From the NCBI RefSeq assembly GCF_000092845.1, contig NC_014150.1, forward strand, positions 2,169,510-2,233,509: DNA of 64,000 bases, read 5' to 3'. Below, piece by piece: positions 37,201 to 45,823 of this stretch. The notes below the pieces were generated by a model, which had not been told where the DNA came from, made no database searches, and saw only the letters and a program-made list of their open reading frames with translations. Within the stretch, counting starts at the first letter, position 1. Each line of letters starts with the position of its first letter. The position numbers and the translations under genes are program-made. The DNA comes from Brachyspira murdochii DSM 12563 (GTDB taxonomy: Bacteria > Spirochaetota > Brachyspiria > Brachyspirales > Brachyspiraceae).

Positions 37201-40200
37201 AAACATCAGACCTAGAGATGAAAGAATACAGTGATGAAGAGCTTTTGGATTCTAGTAATATCTTGGAAGAAGAAGCTAAATATATTAAAGAATTATCTGG
37301 TGAAGAAGTTTTAGATGATAATTTAGAAGAATTAGGAAACATAGAAGAAAGTTTATCATTAGAAGATTTGGAAAATATCGAAGAGGGTTTGGAAGAGCTT
37401 GAGCATATAGAAGAAGATATATCAGAATCTGTAGCTTCAGAGGAAGAAAGTTTGTCATTAGATAAATATATGCTTATAGATTCAGAAGACGGAACTAAAA
37501 TAAAAAGAACTTCTTATGCTAAAGATAATATAGATTTAGAAAATGCTGTATTTTCAGATGAGCAAAATTATGTTGTAAAGCATATATATTCTGAGGAGCA
37601 AGATGAACTTATAAAAGAAGTATCAGAAAAAGACAGTGTAACAGAGGAAGAATTAGAGGAATTAGATTTTGTAGAAGAATTTGATTTAAATAACTTTTTT
37701 GCTAATAAAAGTACAGATAGCAGTAATATATCTGAAGATGATATAGAAGTTCCTGATTTAGATGATGATACATTTATACCTGTAAATGATGAAGATTTAG
37801 CAATGTCTGATGAAGAATTAGATCTGCCTGATATAGAAGATGAAGAACCTAGAGATGCTGATTTATTAAAAGAAGACAATCTAAAAGAAGATGAAAAAGT
37901 CATAGAATATGATAAATATAATAATAGAGATGTTGTAGTACCTGATATAGATAATGTTGATTATATAGATGAATCTAACTATATTAATGAAGCAGATAAC
38001 ACTGAAGATGATGTTATACAGTTATCTGGAAATGAACTTGATTTAATAACTAAAGATTTTGATATTAATGAAAAAATAGATAATGATAATATTTCTGATA
38101 AAAATGATGCGGAATCTTCAGATGAAGAGCTTGAAGAAATTGATGATGGTTATATAAATACCAATGAGGAAGACATAACTGATGATTACAGAGAAAATAA
38201 TTATACATTATCAGAAATGTCGGATGAAGAGCTTGAAGAAATTGATGATGGTTATATAAATACCAATGAAGAAGACATAACTGATGATTATAGAGAAAAT
38301 AATTATACATTATCAGAAATGTCGGATGAAGAGCTTGAAGAAATTGATGATGGTTATATAAATACCAATGAAGAAGACATAACTGATGATTACAGAGAAA
38401 ATAATTATACATTATCAGAAATGTCGGATGAAGAGCTTGAAGAAATTGATGATGGTTATATAAATACCAATGAGGAAGACATAACTGATGATTATAGAGA
38501 AAATAATTATACATTATCAGAAATGTCGGATGAAGAGCTTGAAGAAATTGATGATGGTTATATAAATACTAATGAAGAAGACATAACTGATGATTATAGA
38601 GAAAATAATTATACATTATCAGAAATGTCGGATGAAGAGCTTGAAGAAATTGATGATAATTATGAATATGATTTAAAAAAAGAAGAATTATTATCTGACG
38701 AAATAAAAGAAGCATCTTCATCAGATATAGAAGATACTTCTATGTTATCAGAAAATATTGCAGAAAATGAAAGTAATTCATCATCAGAAGAAGATTTATC
38801 CGAAGAAAACGTATATATTTCAGATACATCAAAAGAACCAGAAGAGGCATCATTAGAAGAATTAAGTGAGCAAGCAGAAGGAGTTTCAGATAGTTCAGAA
38901 GAACCTTTAGAATTAAAAGAAGAATTACCAGAAGAAAAAAACGTAGAAGAAACTTCAGAACCAACTAATGATTATATAAAAAGAATGCATGAAGAGTATT
39001 TGAATAATCATCATACAGAAGATAACATTCCCTATAATGATGATTATATAAGTAAATTCAAAAACCTTCATGAAGAATATATAAAAGAAAATGTAAAGAA
39101 AGAGGAAGAAACTTCTGAGGTATCAGAAGATATTTCAAATCAATCTGAAGATTTGGAAGAAAGTAAAGAAGATATATTATCAGAAGAGATAACTGAACAA
39201 ACAGATGAAATTGAGAAATCATCTCCAGAACCAACTAATGATTATATAAAAAGAATGCATGAAGAGTATTTGAATAATCATCGTACAGAAGATAATATTC
39301 CCTCTAATGATGATTATATAAGTAAATTCAAAAATCTTCATGAAGAATATATAAAAGAAAATGTAAAGAAAGAGGAAGAAACTCCTGAAGTATCAGAAGA
39401 TATTTCAAATCAATCTGAGGATTTGGAAGAAAGTAAAGAAGATATATTATCAGAAGAGATAACTGAACAAACAGATGAAATTGAGAAATCATTTCCAGAA
39501 CCAACTAATGATTATATAAAAAGAATGCATGAAGAGTATTTGAATAATCATCGTACAGAAGATAACATTCCCTATAATGATGATTATATAAGTAAATTCA
39601 AAAACCTTCATGAAGAATATATAAAAGAAAATGTAAAGAAAGAGGAAGAAACTTCTGAGGTATCAGAAGATATTGAAGAAGAAATAGAAGATATTTCAAA
39701 TCAATCTGAGGATTTGGAAGAAAGTAAAGAAGATATATTATCAGAAGAGATAACTGAACAAACAGATGAAATTGAGAAATCATCTCCAGAACCAACTAAT
39801 GATTATATAAAAAGAATGCATGAAGAGTATTTGAATAATCATCGTACAGAAGATAACATTCCCTATAATGATGATTATATAAGTAAATTCAAAAACCTTC
39901 ATGAAGAATATATAAAAGAAAATGTAAAGAAAGAGGAAGAAACTCCTGAAGTATCAGAAGATATTTCAAATCAATCTGAAGATTTGGAAGAAAATAAAGA
40001 ATATCCTTTGCCAGAGGATACAAACGAACAAATTGAAGAATTGGCAGAAGAAGAAATAATTAATAATGAAGAAGATTTGACAGAAGAAGAAAAATCAATG
40101 TATCACAGCTATTTGAATGGTGATCAATCTTCTAATGATGATGTATCAGAAGAAGTAGAAACATCAGAGGTACCTACTACAGATTATAATGAAGAATCAG

Positions 40201-43200
40201 AAAAGATAGAGGAAGAAGCAAATCAAGAAGAGACAGTACCAGAAGAATTAATCGAACAAACAGAAGAAGTTTCAGAGAGTACAGAAGAGCCTTCCGATAT
40301 AAAAGAAGAATTGGCAGAAGAAGAAATAATTAATAATGAAGAAGATTTGACAGATGAAGATAAAGCTATGATAGAAGGCTATTTAGATAAAGTAGACAAT
40401 TATGCCGAAGAAGATTTAACAGAAGAAGAAAAATTAATGTATCACAGCTATTTGAATAGTGAACAATCTTCTAATGATGATGTATCAGAAGAAGTAGAAA
40501 CATCAGAGGCACCTACTACAGATTATAATGAAGAATCAGAAAAGATAGAGGAAGAAGCAAATCAAGAAGAGACAGTACCAGAAGAATTAATCGAACAAAC
40601 AGAAGAAGTTTCAGAGAGTACAGAAGAGCCTTCCGATATAAAAGAAGAATTGGCAGAAGAAGAAATAATTAATAATGAAGAAGATTTGACAGATGAAGAT
40701 AAAGCTATGATAGAAGGCTGTTTAGATAAAGTAGACAATTATGCCGAAGAAGATTTAACAGAAGAAGAAAAATTAATGTATCACAGCTATTTGAATAGTG
40801 AACAATCTTCTAATGATGATGTATCAGAAGAAGTAGAAACATCAGAAGAGCCAAATATTGATAATGTAGAGTTAGAGAAAGCAGATGAAGAAGAAAACAA
40901 AGAAGAATTTTCATCAGATGAATTAACAGAACAAACAGAAGAAGTTTCAGAGAGTACAGAAGAGCCTTCCGATATAAAAGAAGAATTGGCAGAAGAAGAG
41001 ATAATTAATAATGAAGAAGATTTGACAGACGAAGATAAAGCTATGATAGAAGGCTATTTAGATAAGGTAGACAATCATGCCGAAGAAGATTTAACAGAAG
41101 AAGAAAAATCAATGTATCACAGCTATTTGAATGGTGATCAATCTTCTAATGATGATGTATCAGAAGAAGTAGAAACATCAGAAGAGTCAAATATTGATAA
41201 TGTAGAATTAGATAAAGCAGAGGAAGAAGCAAATCAAGAAGAGAGAGTACCAGAAGAATTAATCGAACAAACAGAAGAAGTTTCAGAGAGTACAGAAGAG
41301 CCTTCCGATATAAAAGAAGAATTGGCAGAAGAAGAGATAATTAATAATGAAGAAGATTTGACAGACGAAGATAAAGCTATGATAGAAGGCTATTTAGATA
41401 AGGTAGACAATCATGCCGAAGAAGATTTAACAGAAGAAGAAAAATCAATGTATCACAGCTATTTGAATGGTGATCAGTCTTCTAATGATGATGTATCAGA
41501 AGAAGTAGAAACATCAGAGGCACCTACTACAGATTATAATGAAGAATTAGAAAAGATAGAGGAAGAAGCAAATCAAGAAGAGACAGTACCAGAAGAATTA
41601 ATCGAACAAATAGAAGAAGTTTCAGAGAGTACAGAAGAGCCTTCCGAATTAAAAGAAGAATTAGAATCAGAAGAAGAAATAATTAATAATGAAGAAGATT
41701 TGACAGACGAAGATAAAGCTATGATAGAAGGCTATTTAGATAAGGTAGACAATCATGCCGAAGAAGATTTAACAGAAGAAGAAAAATCAATGTATCACAG
41801 CTATTTGAATGGTGATCAGTCTTCTAATGATGATGTATCAGAAGAAGTAGAAACATCAGAGGCACCTACTACAGATTATAATGAAGAATTAGAAAAGATA
41901 GAGGAAGAAGCAAATCAAGAAGAGACAGTACCAGAAGAATTAATCGAACAAATAGAAGAAGTTTCAGAGAGTACAGAAGAGCCTTCCGATATAAAAGAAG
42001 AATTGGCAGAAGAAGAAATAATTAATAATGAAGAAGATTTGACAGACGAAGATAAGGCTATGATAGAAGGCTATTTAGATAAGGTAGACAATCATGCCGA
42101 AGAAGATTTAACAGAAGAAGAAAAATCAATGTATCACAGCTATTTGAATAGTGATCAATCTTCTAATGATGATGTATCAGAAGAAGTAGAAACATCAGAG
42201 GCACCTACTACAGATTATAATGAAGAATTAGAAAAGATAGAGGAAGAAGCAAATCAAGAAGAGACAGTACCAGAAGAATTAATCGAACAAATAGAAGAAG
42301 TTTCAGAGAGTACAGAAGAGCCTTCCGAATTAAAAGAAGAATTAGAATCAGAAGAAGAAATAATTAATAATGAAGAAGATTTGACAGACGAAGATAAAGC
42401 TATGATAGAAGGCTATTTAGATAAGGTAGACAATCATGCCGAAGAAGATTTAACAGAAGAAGAAAAATCAATGTATCACAGCTATTTGAATGGTGATCAG
42501 TCTTCTAATGATGATGCAGGAGAAGAAACAGAAATAACAGAAGAAGCTGATGTGGGAAATGATGAAGTACAAGAAGAAATTAAAGAAAATGATAAAAAAG
42601 ATGATTTAAAAGACGATGATATACTTAAAACAAAAGAAGATAATATAGTAGATGAAGACCTTGAAAATATATTATCTGACAATAATGTTCAAATAGATGA
42701 AATAAGAGATTCTGATTTAAATATGTTAGAAAATATTATAAAAGGTAAGGAAGAGGAAGACGGAGAAGAACTTATACGTATAAATAATAAAACAATTGAA
42801 AGTAATATTCAGCAAGAAGAAACTAAAGTTAAGTCTGTAGAAAATTTTGATTCTATGGAAGAGCTTTTAAATAAGGAGACAAATATGTCTGAAGAAAAAG
42901 AATTACAAACTATAGAAAAAGATAATGTAGACAGCAGTGTTGCAGTTGAAGATGAGTTTAAATTGGGTGATGATAACGGACCTATATTAATTGAAGAAGA
43001 ACATAAGCCTTCCAATAGCAGTGATGATGACGATTTTGACGGAGAGATAACACAGTCCGATTTGGATTATGCTATTAAATTGTTTGAATCAGAAGAGACA
43101 AACGGAAGCAATAATGAATATAGTTCTAAACAGGATATTTTATTATCAGAAAATGAAATTAATAAATTTAAAAAGCTATTTGGTTATTTCAAAAATATTG

Positions 43201-43292
43201 TAGAAAAGATGTCTCCTGAGGATTTAAATGATTTCTCTAAAACAGAATTTTATGATATGTATTCATCATTATTTAGAAAATTTGGCGATTAA
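34218..43292 (+). CDS. Giant acidic repeat protein, 3024 residues
   Basis: The frame starts with GTG and is open for 3024 codons. It has no signal peptide or membrane helix, so it is probably cytoplasmic unless anchored through its upstream neighbour. Four repeat arrays follow each other. A is fifteen 51-residue units around MKEYSDEELLDSSNI (from about residue 286); B is five 34-residue units SDEELEEIDDGYIN; C is four units of about 90 residues with NDYIKRMHEEYLNN; D is seven or eight units of about 113 residues with DLTDEDKAMIEGYLDKV and MYHSYLN. EQNYVV(D/K)xIYS modules flank array A (about residues 153 and 1114). The C terminus (about 2970-3024) looks folded. Composition is dominated by Glu, Ser and Asp. 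Function unknown. Confidence 0.75.
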   Translation: MEKEFASIFEDNKDISLNEYDINKLIERTIKIKENEFPIISIGNTDKDSPKIQGVVTSKEYNKDILEFNNVHAKANSDKSDSLNSAYTDEENKQYKNLEESLSLSENDLESAGNIIDSELDMSSLFQNALNNTEANDDKKDNDNNKEEDLLNEQNYVVDNIYSREENDIHKSAEKEALTEDELNTLETVEDFNLEDSFEKNENPLDEEEEFEDTSDISNIGMKEYTDEELLDINNILDDEEFSSNETLSENSIENPLEETLSIEEDQPEESTDSTSDNEETSDLEMKEYSDEELLDSSNILEEAAAISEETSSIEEEQSEESTDSTSDNEETSDIEMKEYSDEELLDSSNILEEAAAISEETSSIEEEQSEESTDNTSDNEETSDLEMKEYSDEELLDSSNILEEAAAISEETSSIEEEQSEESTDNTSDNEETSDLEMKEYSDEELLDSSNILEEAAAISEETSSKEEEQSEESTDSTSDNEETSDLEMKEYSDEELLDSSNILEEAAAAISEETSSKEEEQSEESTDSTSDNEETSDLEMKEYSDEELLDSSNILEEAAAISEETSSKEEEQSEESTDNTSDNEETSDLEMKEYSDEELLDSSNILEEAAAISEETSSKEEEQSEESTDSTSDNEETSDLEMKEYSDEELLDSSNILEEEAAILEETSSKEEEQSEESTDNTSDNEETSDLEMKEYSDEELLDSSNILEEAAAISEETSSKEEEQSEESTDNTLDNEETSDIEMKEYSDEELLDSSNILEEEAAILEETSSIEEEQSEESTDNTSDNEETSDLEMKEYSDEELLDSSNILEEEAAILEETSSIEEEQPEESTDSTSDNEETSDLEMKEYSDEELLDSSNILEEETPISEGTSSIEEEQSEESTDNTSDNEETSDIEMKEYSDEELLDSSNILEEETTISEGTSSIEEDQPEESTDNTSDNEETSDIEMKEYSDEELLDSSNILEEETTISEGTSSKEEEQPEESTDNTSDNEETSDLEMKEYSDEELLDSSNILEEEAKYIKELSGEEVLDDNLEELGNIEESLSLEDLENIEEGLEELEHIEEDISESVASEEESLSLDKYMLIDSEDGTKIKRTSYAKDNIDLENAVFSDEQNYVVKHIYSEEQDELIKEVSEKDSVTEEELEELDFVEEFDLNNFFANKSTDSSNISEDDIEVPDLDDDTFIPVNDEDLAMSDEELDLPDIEDEEPRDADLLKEDNLKEDEKVIEYDKYNNRDVVVPDIDNVDYIDESNYINEADNTEDDVIQLSGNELDLITKDFDINEKIDNDNISDKNDAESSDEELEEIDDGYINTNEEDITDDYRENNYTLSEMSDEELEEIDDGYINTNEEDITDDYRENNYTLSEMSDEELEEIDDGYINTNEEDITDDYRENNYTLSEMSDEELEEIDDGYINTNEEDITDDYRENNYTLSEMSDEELEEIDDGYINTNEEDITDDYRENNYTLSEMSDEELEEIDDNYEYDLKKEELLSDEIKEASSSDIEDTSMLSENIAENESNSSSEEDLSEENVYISDTSKEPEEASLEELSEQAEGVSDSSEEPLELKEELPEEKNVEETSEPTNDYIKRMHEEYLNNHHTEDNIPYNDDYISKFKNLHEEYIKENVKKEEETSEVSEDISNQSEDLEESKEDILSEEITEQTDEIEKSSPEPTNDYIKRMHEEYLNNHRTEDNIPSNDDYISKFKNLHEEYIKENVKKEEETPEVSEDISNQSEDLEESKEDILSEEITEQTDEIEKSFPEPTNDYIKRMHEEYLNNHRTEDNIPYNDDYISKFKNLHEEYIKENVKKEEETSEVSEDIEEEIEDISNQSEDLEESKEDILSEEITEQTDEIEKSSPEPTNDYIKRMHEEYLNNHRTEDNIPYNDDYISKFKNLHEEYIKENVKKEEETPEVSEDISNQSEDLEENKEYPLPEDTNEQIEELAEEEIINNEEDLTEEEKSMYHSYLNGDQSSNDDVSEEVETSEVPTTDYNEESEKIEEEANQEETVPEELIEQTEEVSESTEEPSDIKEELAEEEIINNEEDLTDEDKAMIEGYLDKVDNYAEEDLTEEEKLMYHSYLNSEQSSNDDVSEEVETSEAPTTDYNEESEKIEEEANQEETVPEELIEQTEEVSESTEEPSDIKEELAEEEIINNEEDLTDEDKAMIEGCLDKVDNYAEEDLTEEEKLMYHSYLNSEQSSNDDVSEEVETSEEPNIDNVELEKADEEENKEEFSSDELTEQTEEVSESTEEPSDIKEELAEEEIINNEEDLTDEDKAMIEGYLDKVDNHAEEDLTEEEKSMYHSYLNGDQSSNDDVSEEVETSEESNIDNVELDKAEEEANQEERVPEELIEQTEEVSESTEEPSDIKEELAEEEIINNEEDLTDEDKAMIEGYLDKVDNHAEEDLTEEEKSMYHSYLNGDQSSNDDVSEEVETSEAPTTDYNEELEKIEEEANQEETVPEELIEQIEEVSESTEEPSELKEELESEEEIINNEEDLTDEDKAMIEGYLDKVDNHAEEDLTEEEKSMYHSYLNGDQSSNDDVSEEVETSEAPTTDYNEELEKIEEEANQEETVPEELIEQIEEVSESTEEPSDIKEELAEEEIINNEEDLTDEDKAMIEGYLDKVDNHAEEDLTEEEKSMYHSYLNSDQSSNDDVSEEVETSEAPTTDYNEELEKIEEEANQEETVPEELIEQIEEVSESTEEPSELKEELESEEEIINNEEDLTDEDKAMIEGYLDKVDNHAEEDLTEEEKSMYHSYLNGDQSSNDDAGEETEITEEADVGNDEVQEEIKENDKKDDLKDDDILKTKEDNIVDEDLENILSDNNVQIDEIRDSDLNMLENIIKGKEEEDGEELIRINNKTIESNIQQEETKVKSVENFDSMEELLNKETNMSEEKELQTIEKDNVDSSVAVEDEFKLGDDNGPILIEEEHKPSNSSDDDDFDGEITQSDLDYAIKLFESEETNGSNNEYSSKQDILLSENEINKFKKLFGYFKNIVEKMSPEDLNDFSKTEFYDMYSSLFRKFGD
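35016..37275 (+). repeat. Array A: fifteen 153-bp coding repeats
   Basis: Units of 153 bp (51 codons) encode MKEYSDEELLDSSNI plus a variable Glu/Ser linker. One unit carries an extra Ala codon. A first degenerate unit at about 34880 reads MKEYTDEELLDINNI, closer to the repeats of the minus-strand gene at 20985-24995. Copies are nearly identical in DNA. Edges are approximate. Confidence 0.85.
38121..38650 (+). repeat. Array B: five 102-bp coding repeats
   Basis: Five in-frame units of 102 bp (34 codons) begin SDEELEEIDDGYINTNEED and are almost identical in DNA sequence; a sixth partial unit closes the array. Confidence 0.85.
38961..40010 (+). repeat. Array C: four coding repeats of 270-291 bp
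   Basis: Units start with the codons for PTNDYIKRMHEEYLNN at 38961, 39231, 39501 and 39792. The third unit is 21 bp longer, through an added seven-codon acidic insert. Confidence 0.85.
40043..42520 (+). repeat. Array D: seven to eight coding repeats of about 340 bp
   Basis: MYHSYLN occurs eight times and DEDKAMIEGYLDKVDN seven times in this stretch. These two segments resemble each other, so each large unit may itself be a doubled smaller motif of the form LT(D/E)E(D/E)KxM followed by YL. Confidence 0.8.
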
Positions 43293-43300
43293 AAATAAAA

Positions 43301-43327
43301 AAGGGGCTTAAATAAGCCCCTTTTTTA
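43301..43327 (+). terminator. Rho-independent terminator of the giant gene
   Basis: AAGGGGCTTA and TAAGCCCCTT form a strong hairpin followed by a T run, 9 bp after the stop codon. Confidence 0.92.
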
Positions 43328-43416
43328 TTATAACCTATTTTTATCTATTGCGATTTTTTACATGTATATAGTTATATTATTGTACAATTGTGTAAAAATA
43401 TATAATTTCAACATCT

Positions 43417-43944
43417 CTAATTTCTATCTTTTAAAAGTACCAAATCTTCACCTTCTAATTCTTTAACTCTTACAGATACATACTGATCTTCTGGTACATT
43501 AAGAGCAAGCCCAACATAATTGGCAGATACAGGCAGTTCTCTTCCAAATCTATCAACCAATACCAATAATGCTACTTTTTTAGGTCTTCCATATTCAAAT
43601 AAAGCATTCAAAGCAGCCCTAATAGTTCTTCCTGTATAAAGCACATCATCTACAAGAAGTATAGTTTTTCCAGTAATATCAAAAGGTATATCAGTTTCTT
43701 TAATTTCCGGAAACTCTGAAAGTGAGGATAAATCATCTCTGTAAAGATTAATGTCTATTGCTCCAATAGGTATTTCTATCTTTACTTTTTCTTCCAAAAG
43801 TTTTTTTAATCTTATTCCTAAAAAATCACCTCGTCTTCTTATTCCTACAATAGCGAGCTTTTCAATATCTTCTTTTTCTATGATTTCGGCTGCTAATCTA
43901 GGAAGAACTTTTTCATATTCTTCAGCTTTTAATAAAACTCTCAT
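43417..43944 (-). CDS. pyrR: Bifunctional pyrimidine regulator / uracil phosphoribosyltransferase
   Basis: The 175-residue protein has the PRPP-binding motif ILLVDDVLYTGRTIRAAL (95-112) and the PyrR features GIRRRGDFLGIRL and a C-terminal VRVKELEGEDLVLL. PyrR binds pyr mRNA to cause attenuation and can form UMP from uracil and PRPP. No pyr biosynthetic gene is adjacent in this window, so its targets lie elsewhere. AAGGAGT precedes the ATG. Confidence 0.93.
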   Translation of the reverse strand: MRVLLKAEEYEKVLPRLAAEIIEKEDIEKLAIVGIRRRGDFLGIRLKKLLEEKVKIEIPIGAIDINLYRDDLSSLSEFPEIKETDIPFDITGKTILLVDDVLYTGRTIRAALNALFEYGRPKKVALLVLVDRFGRELPVSANYVGLALNVPEDQYVSVRVKELEGEDLVLLKDRN

Positions 43945-44064
43945 TTTAATACTCCTTAAGATATTGCTTTATTTTTATGAAATTAATCAATTTTTTAAAA
44001 TTATAACGATTAAAAGAAAAAAAATCAACATTATTATTTTTTTACTTTTGCATAAAAAATATGT

Positions 44065-44090
44065 TAAGTGTTTTAATACTTTACCGATAT
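44065..44090 (+). promoter_or_regulatory. Candidate sigma-28 (flagellar) promoter for fliL
   Basis: TAAGTGTT (44065-44072), a 10-bp spacer and ACCGATAT (44083-44090) resemble the flagellar sigma-28 consensus TAAAGTTT-N11-GCCGATAA. It lies about 107 bp upstream of fliL in a 253-bp gap otherwise without visible features. Confidence 0.45.
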
Positions 44091-44197
44091 TATATATAAA
44101 GACAGTAAAAAAAGTTAAAGTTAACATAAGAGTTGCTAATTTTATTTTACTGTTATATAATTGAAAACAAACATATTAATTTAAGTGAGGAAATTAT

Positions 44198-44746
44198 ATG
44201 GCAGACGAAGAAAACTTAGACGAAGAATTGGATGAAGGCGAAGAAGAGCAAGCCGAAGCTGCACCAAAGAAGAAATTTGGTTTAAGCCCTATGATTGTAA
44301 AAATCCTTATGGGAGTTGCTGCCATTTTAGTTGTGGCTTTAATATCTGGGCTTATAGCATTTTTTGTATCTAAAAGTGTAGGAAAAGCTGCAGGAGTTCA
44401 AGGCGGAGTAGTTGACGATATGGTAAAACAGCCGCCTCCATCAATATATCGTATAGATCCGGAGTTCAATGTAAACACAGCTGACATGGACGTAGCTAGA
44501 TATGTAAAGGTTAGTATAATATTAACTTATACTACTAATGTAAAACAGCTTGCAGTAGAACTTCCAGAAAGATTCTATATGATAAGAGATAGAATTACTA
44601 CAATCCTTAGTTCTTATACTTATGATCAGTTAAGGACTAATGAAGGCAGAGAGCAGTTAAAAGCTGATATTAAGCGAGAGATTAATAGTATGCTTAGAAA
44701 TGGTCAAATAGATGGTATATTATTTGATAACTTCTTATTAAGCTAA
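44198..44746 (+). CDS. fliL: Flagellar basal-body protein FliL
   Basis: The 182-residue protein has an acidic N-terminal tail, one membrane helix at about 33-56 and a periplasmic FliL domain (YRIDPEFNVNTADMDVARYV, then KVSIILTY, ending QIDGILFDNFLLS). FliL rings surround the stator and support motor torque. GTGAGGA precedes the ATG. It leads the fliL-fliM-fliY operon. Confidence 0.93.
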   Translation: MADEENLDEELDEGEEEQAEAAPKKKFGLSPMIVKILMGVAAILVVALISGLIAFFVSKSVGKAAGVQGGVVDDMVKQPPPSIYRIDPEFNVNTADMDVARYVKVSIILTYTTNVKQLAVELPERFYMIRDRITTILSSYTYDQLRTNEGREQLKADIKREINSMLRNGQIDGILFDNFLLS

Positions 44747-44787
44747 TAAAAGAAGAACGGAAAAAATATTTATAGAAGGATACTCGT

Positions 44788-45819
44788 ATGACAGAAGTAT
44801 TGTCACAAAGCGAAATAGATGCGTTACTAAGTGCTATATCATCTGGTGAAAGTTTAGATAATATTGATACTAAGCGTGTAGAAGTAGAACACAGAAAGAT
44901 AAAGATATACGATTTCAAACGTCCAGATAAGTTTTCAAAAGACCAAATTAGAACGCTTCAAATGATGCATGAAAACTTCGCACGTGTTACTACAACTTCA
45001 TTATCAGCACAATTAAGAACATTAGTAGGTATTCACGTAGCAAGCGTAGACCAGCTTACTTATGAAGAGTTTATAAGAAGTGTTAGTAATCCTTCTACTT
45101 TGGCTATAGTTAGTATGGATCCTTTGAAAGGAAGTTCTATACTAGAGATTGACCCGTCTATCACTTTTACTATAATTGATAGATTGTTTGGGGGTCCGGG
45201 TGAGAGTCCTAAGAATTTAAATAGGGAGCTTACAGATATTGAGTTATCAGTTATGGAAGGTATTATAGTAAGAATACTCGGTAACTTAAGGGAGGCTTGG
45301 TCTCAGGTAATAGACTTAAGACCGCGTTTGGGTTCTATCGAAACTAACCCTCAGTTTGCTCAGATGGTTAGCCCTAATGACATGGTTGTACTTATTACTT
45401 TGGAGACTAAAGTAGCCGATGTGGAAGGTATGATGAACTTTTGTATACCATATATTACTATTGAGCCTATACTTTCTAAGTTTTCAGCTCAGTATTGGTA
45501 TGCATCTATTAGAAGAGGAAGCACTAGCGAAAATTTAAAGATAATAAAAGAAAAATTACAAAATATATTTGTTGAAACTTCGGCGGAACTTGGATCTATG
45601 CAATTACCGCTATCAGACATTCTCAATCTTCAGAAAGGCGATGTAGTTAAGTTTACTGATACTAAGATTACAGATCCTGTTATATTCAAGATAGGAAACA
45701 GAAAGAAATTCTTATGTCGTCCGGGTATATCAGGCAGCAGAATGGCTGTACAGCTTACAGGTGTTATGGATGGCGAGGCTGATATAACCGAAGACGATTT
45801 ATTAAAAGAGGAGGATTAA
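44788..45819 (+). CDS. fliM: Flagellar motor switch protein FliM
   Basis: The 343-residue protein starts with the CheY-P-binding peptide LSQSEIDALLSAIS, continues with FKRPDKFSKDQIRTLQMMHE and the middle-domain signature GGPGESPKNLNRELTDIE, and ends with a SpoA domain (LPLSDILNLQKGDVVKF). FliM forms the C-ring and receives the chemotaxis signal. AAGGAT precedes the ATG; fliY follows after 4 bp. Confidence 0.97.
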   Translation: MTEVLSQSEIDALLSAISSGESLDNIDTKRVEVEHRKIKIYDFKRPDKFSKDQIRTLQMMHENFARVTTTSLSAQLRTLVGIHVASVDQLTYEEFIRSVSNPSTLAIVSMDPLKGSSILEIDPSITFTIIDRLFGGPGESPKNLNRELTDIELSVMEGIIVRILGNLREAWSQVIDLRPRLGSIETNPQFAQMVSPNDMVVLITLETKVADVEGMMNFCIPYITIEPILSKFSAQYWYASIRRGSTSENLKIIKEKLQNIFVETSAELGSMQLPLSDILNLQKGDVVKFTDTKITDPVIFKIGNRKKFLCRPGISGSRMAVQLTGVMDGEADITEDDLLKEED

Positions 45820-45823
45820 GGTT

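Noticed and set aside
34724-37342. An 872-codon open frame on the minus strand, opposite the giant acidic gene
   Set aside because: It is the antisense of array A. The Glu/Asp/Ser codon bias of the repeat leaves the opposite frame open and gives a Ser-rich low-complexity product without a ribosome-binding site or features.
38065-38514. A 149-codon minus-strand frame with a His/Tyr/Leu-rich repeated product
   Set aside because: It is the antisense of the 102-bp array B and has no independent support.
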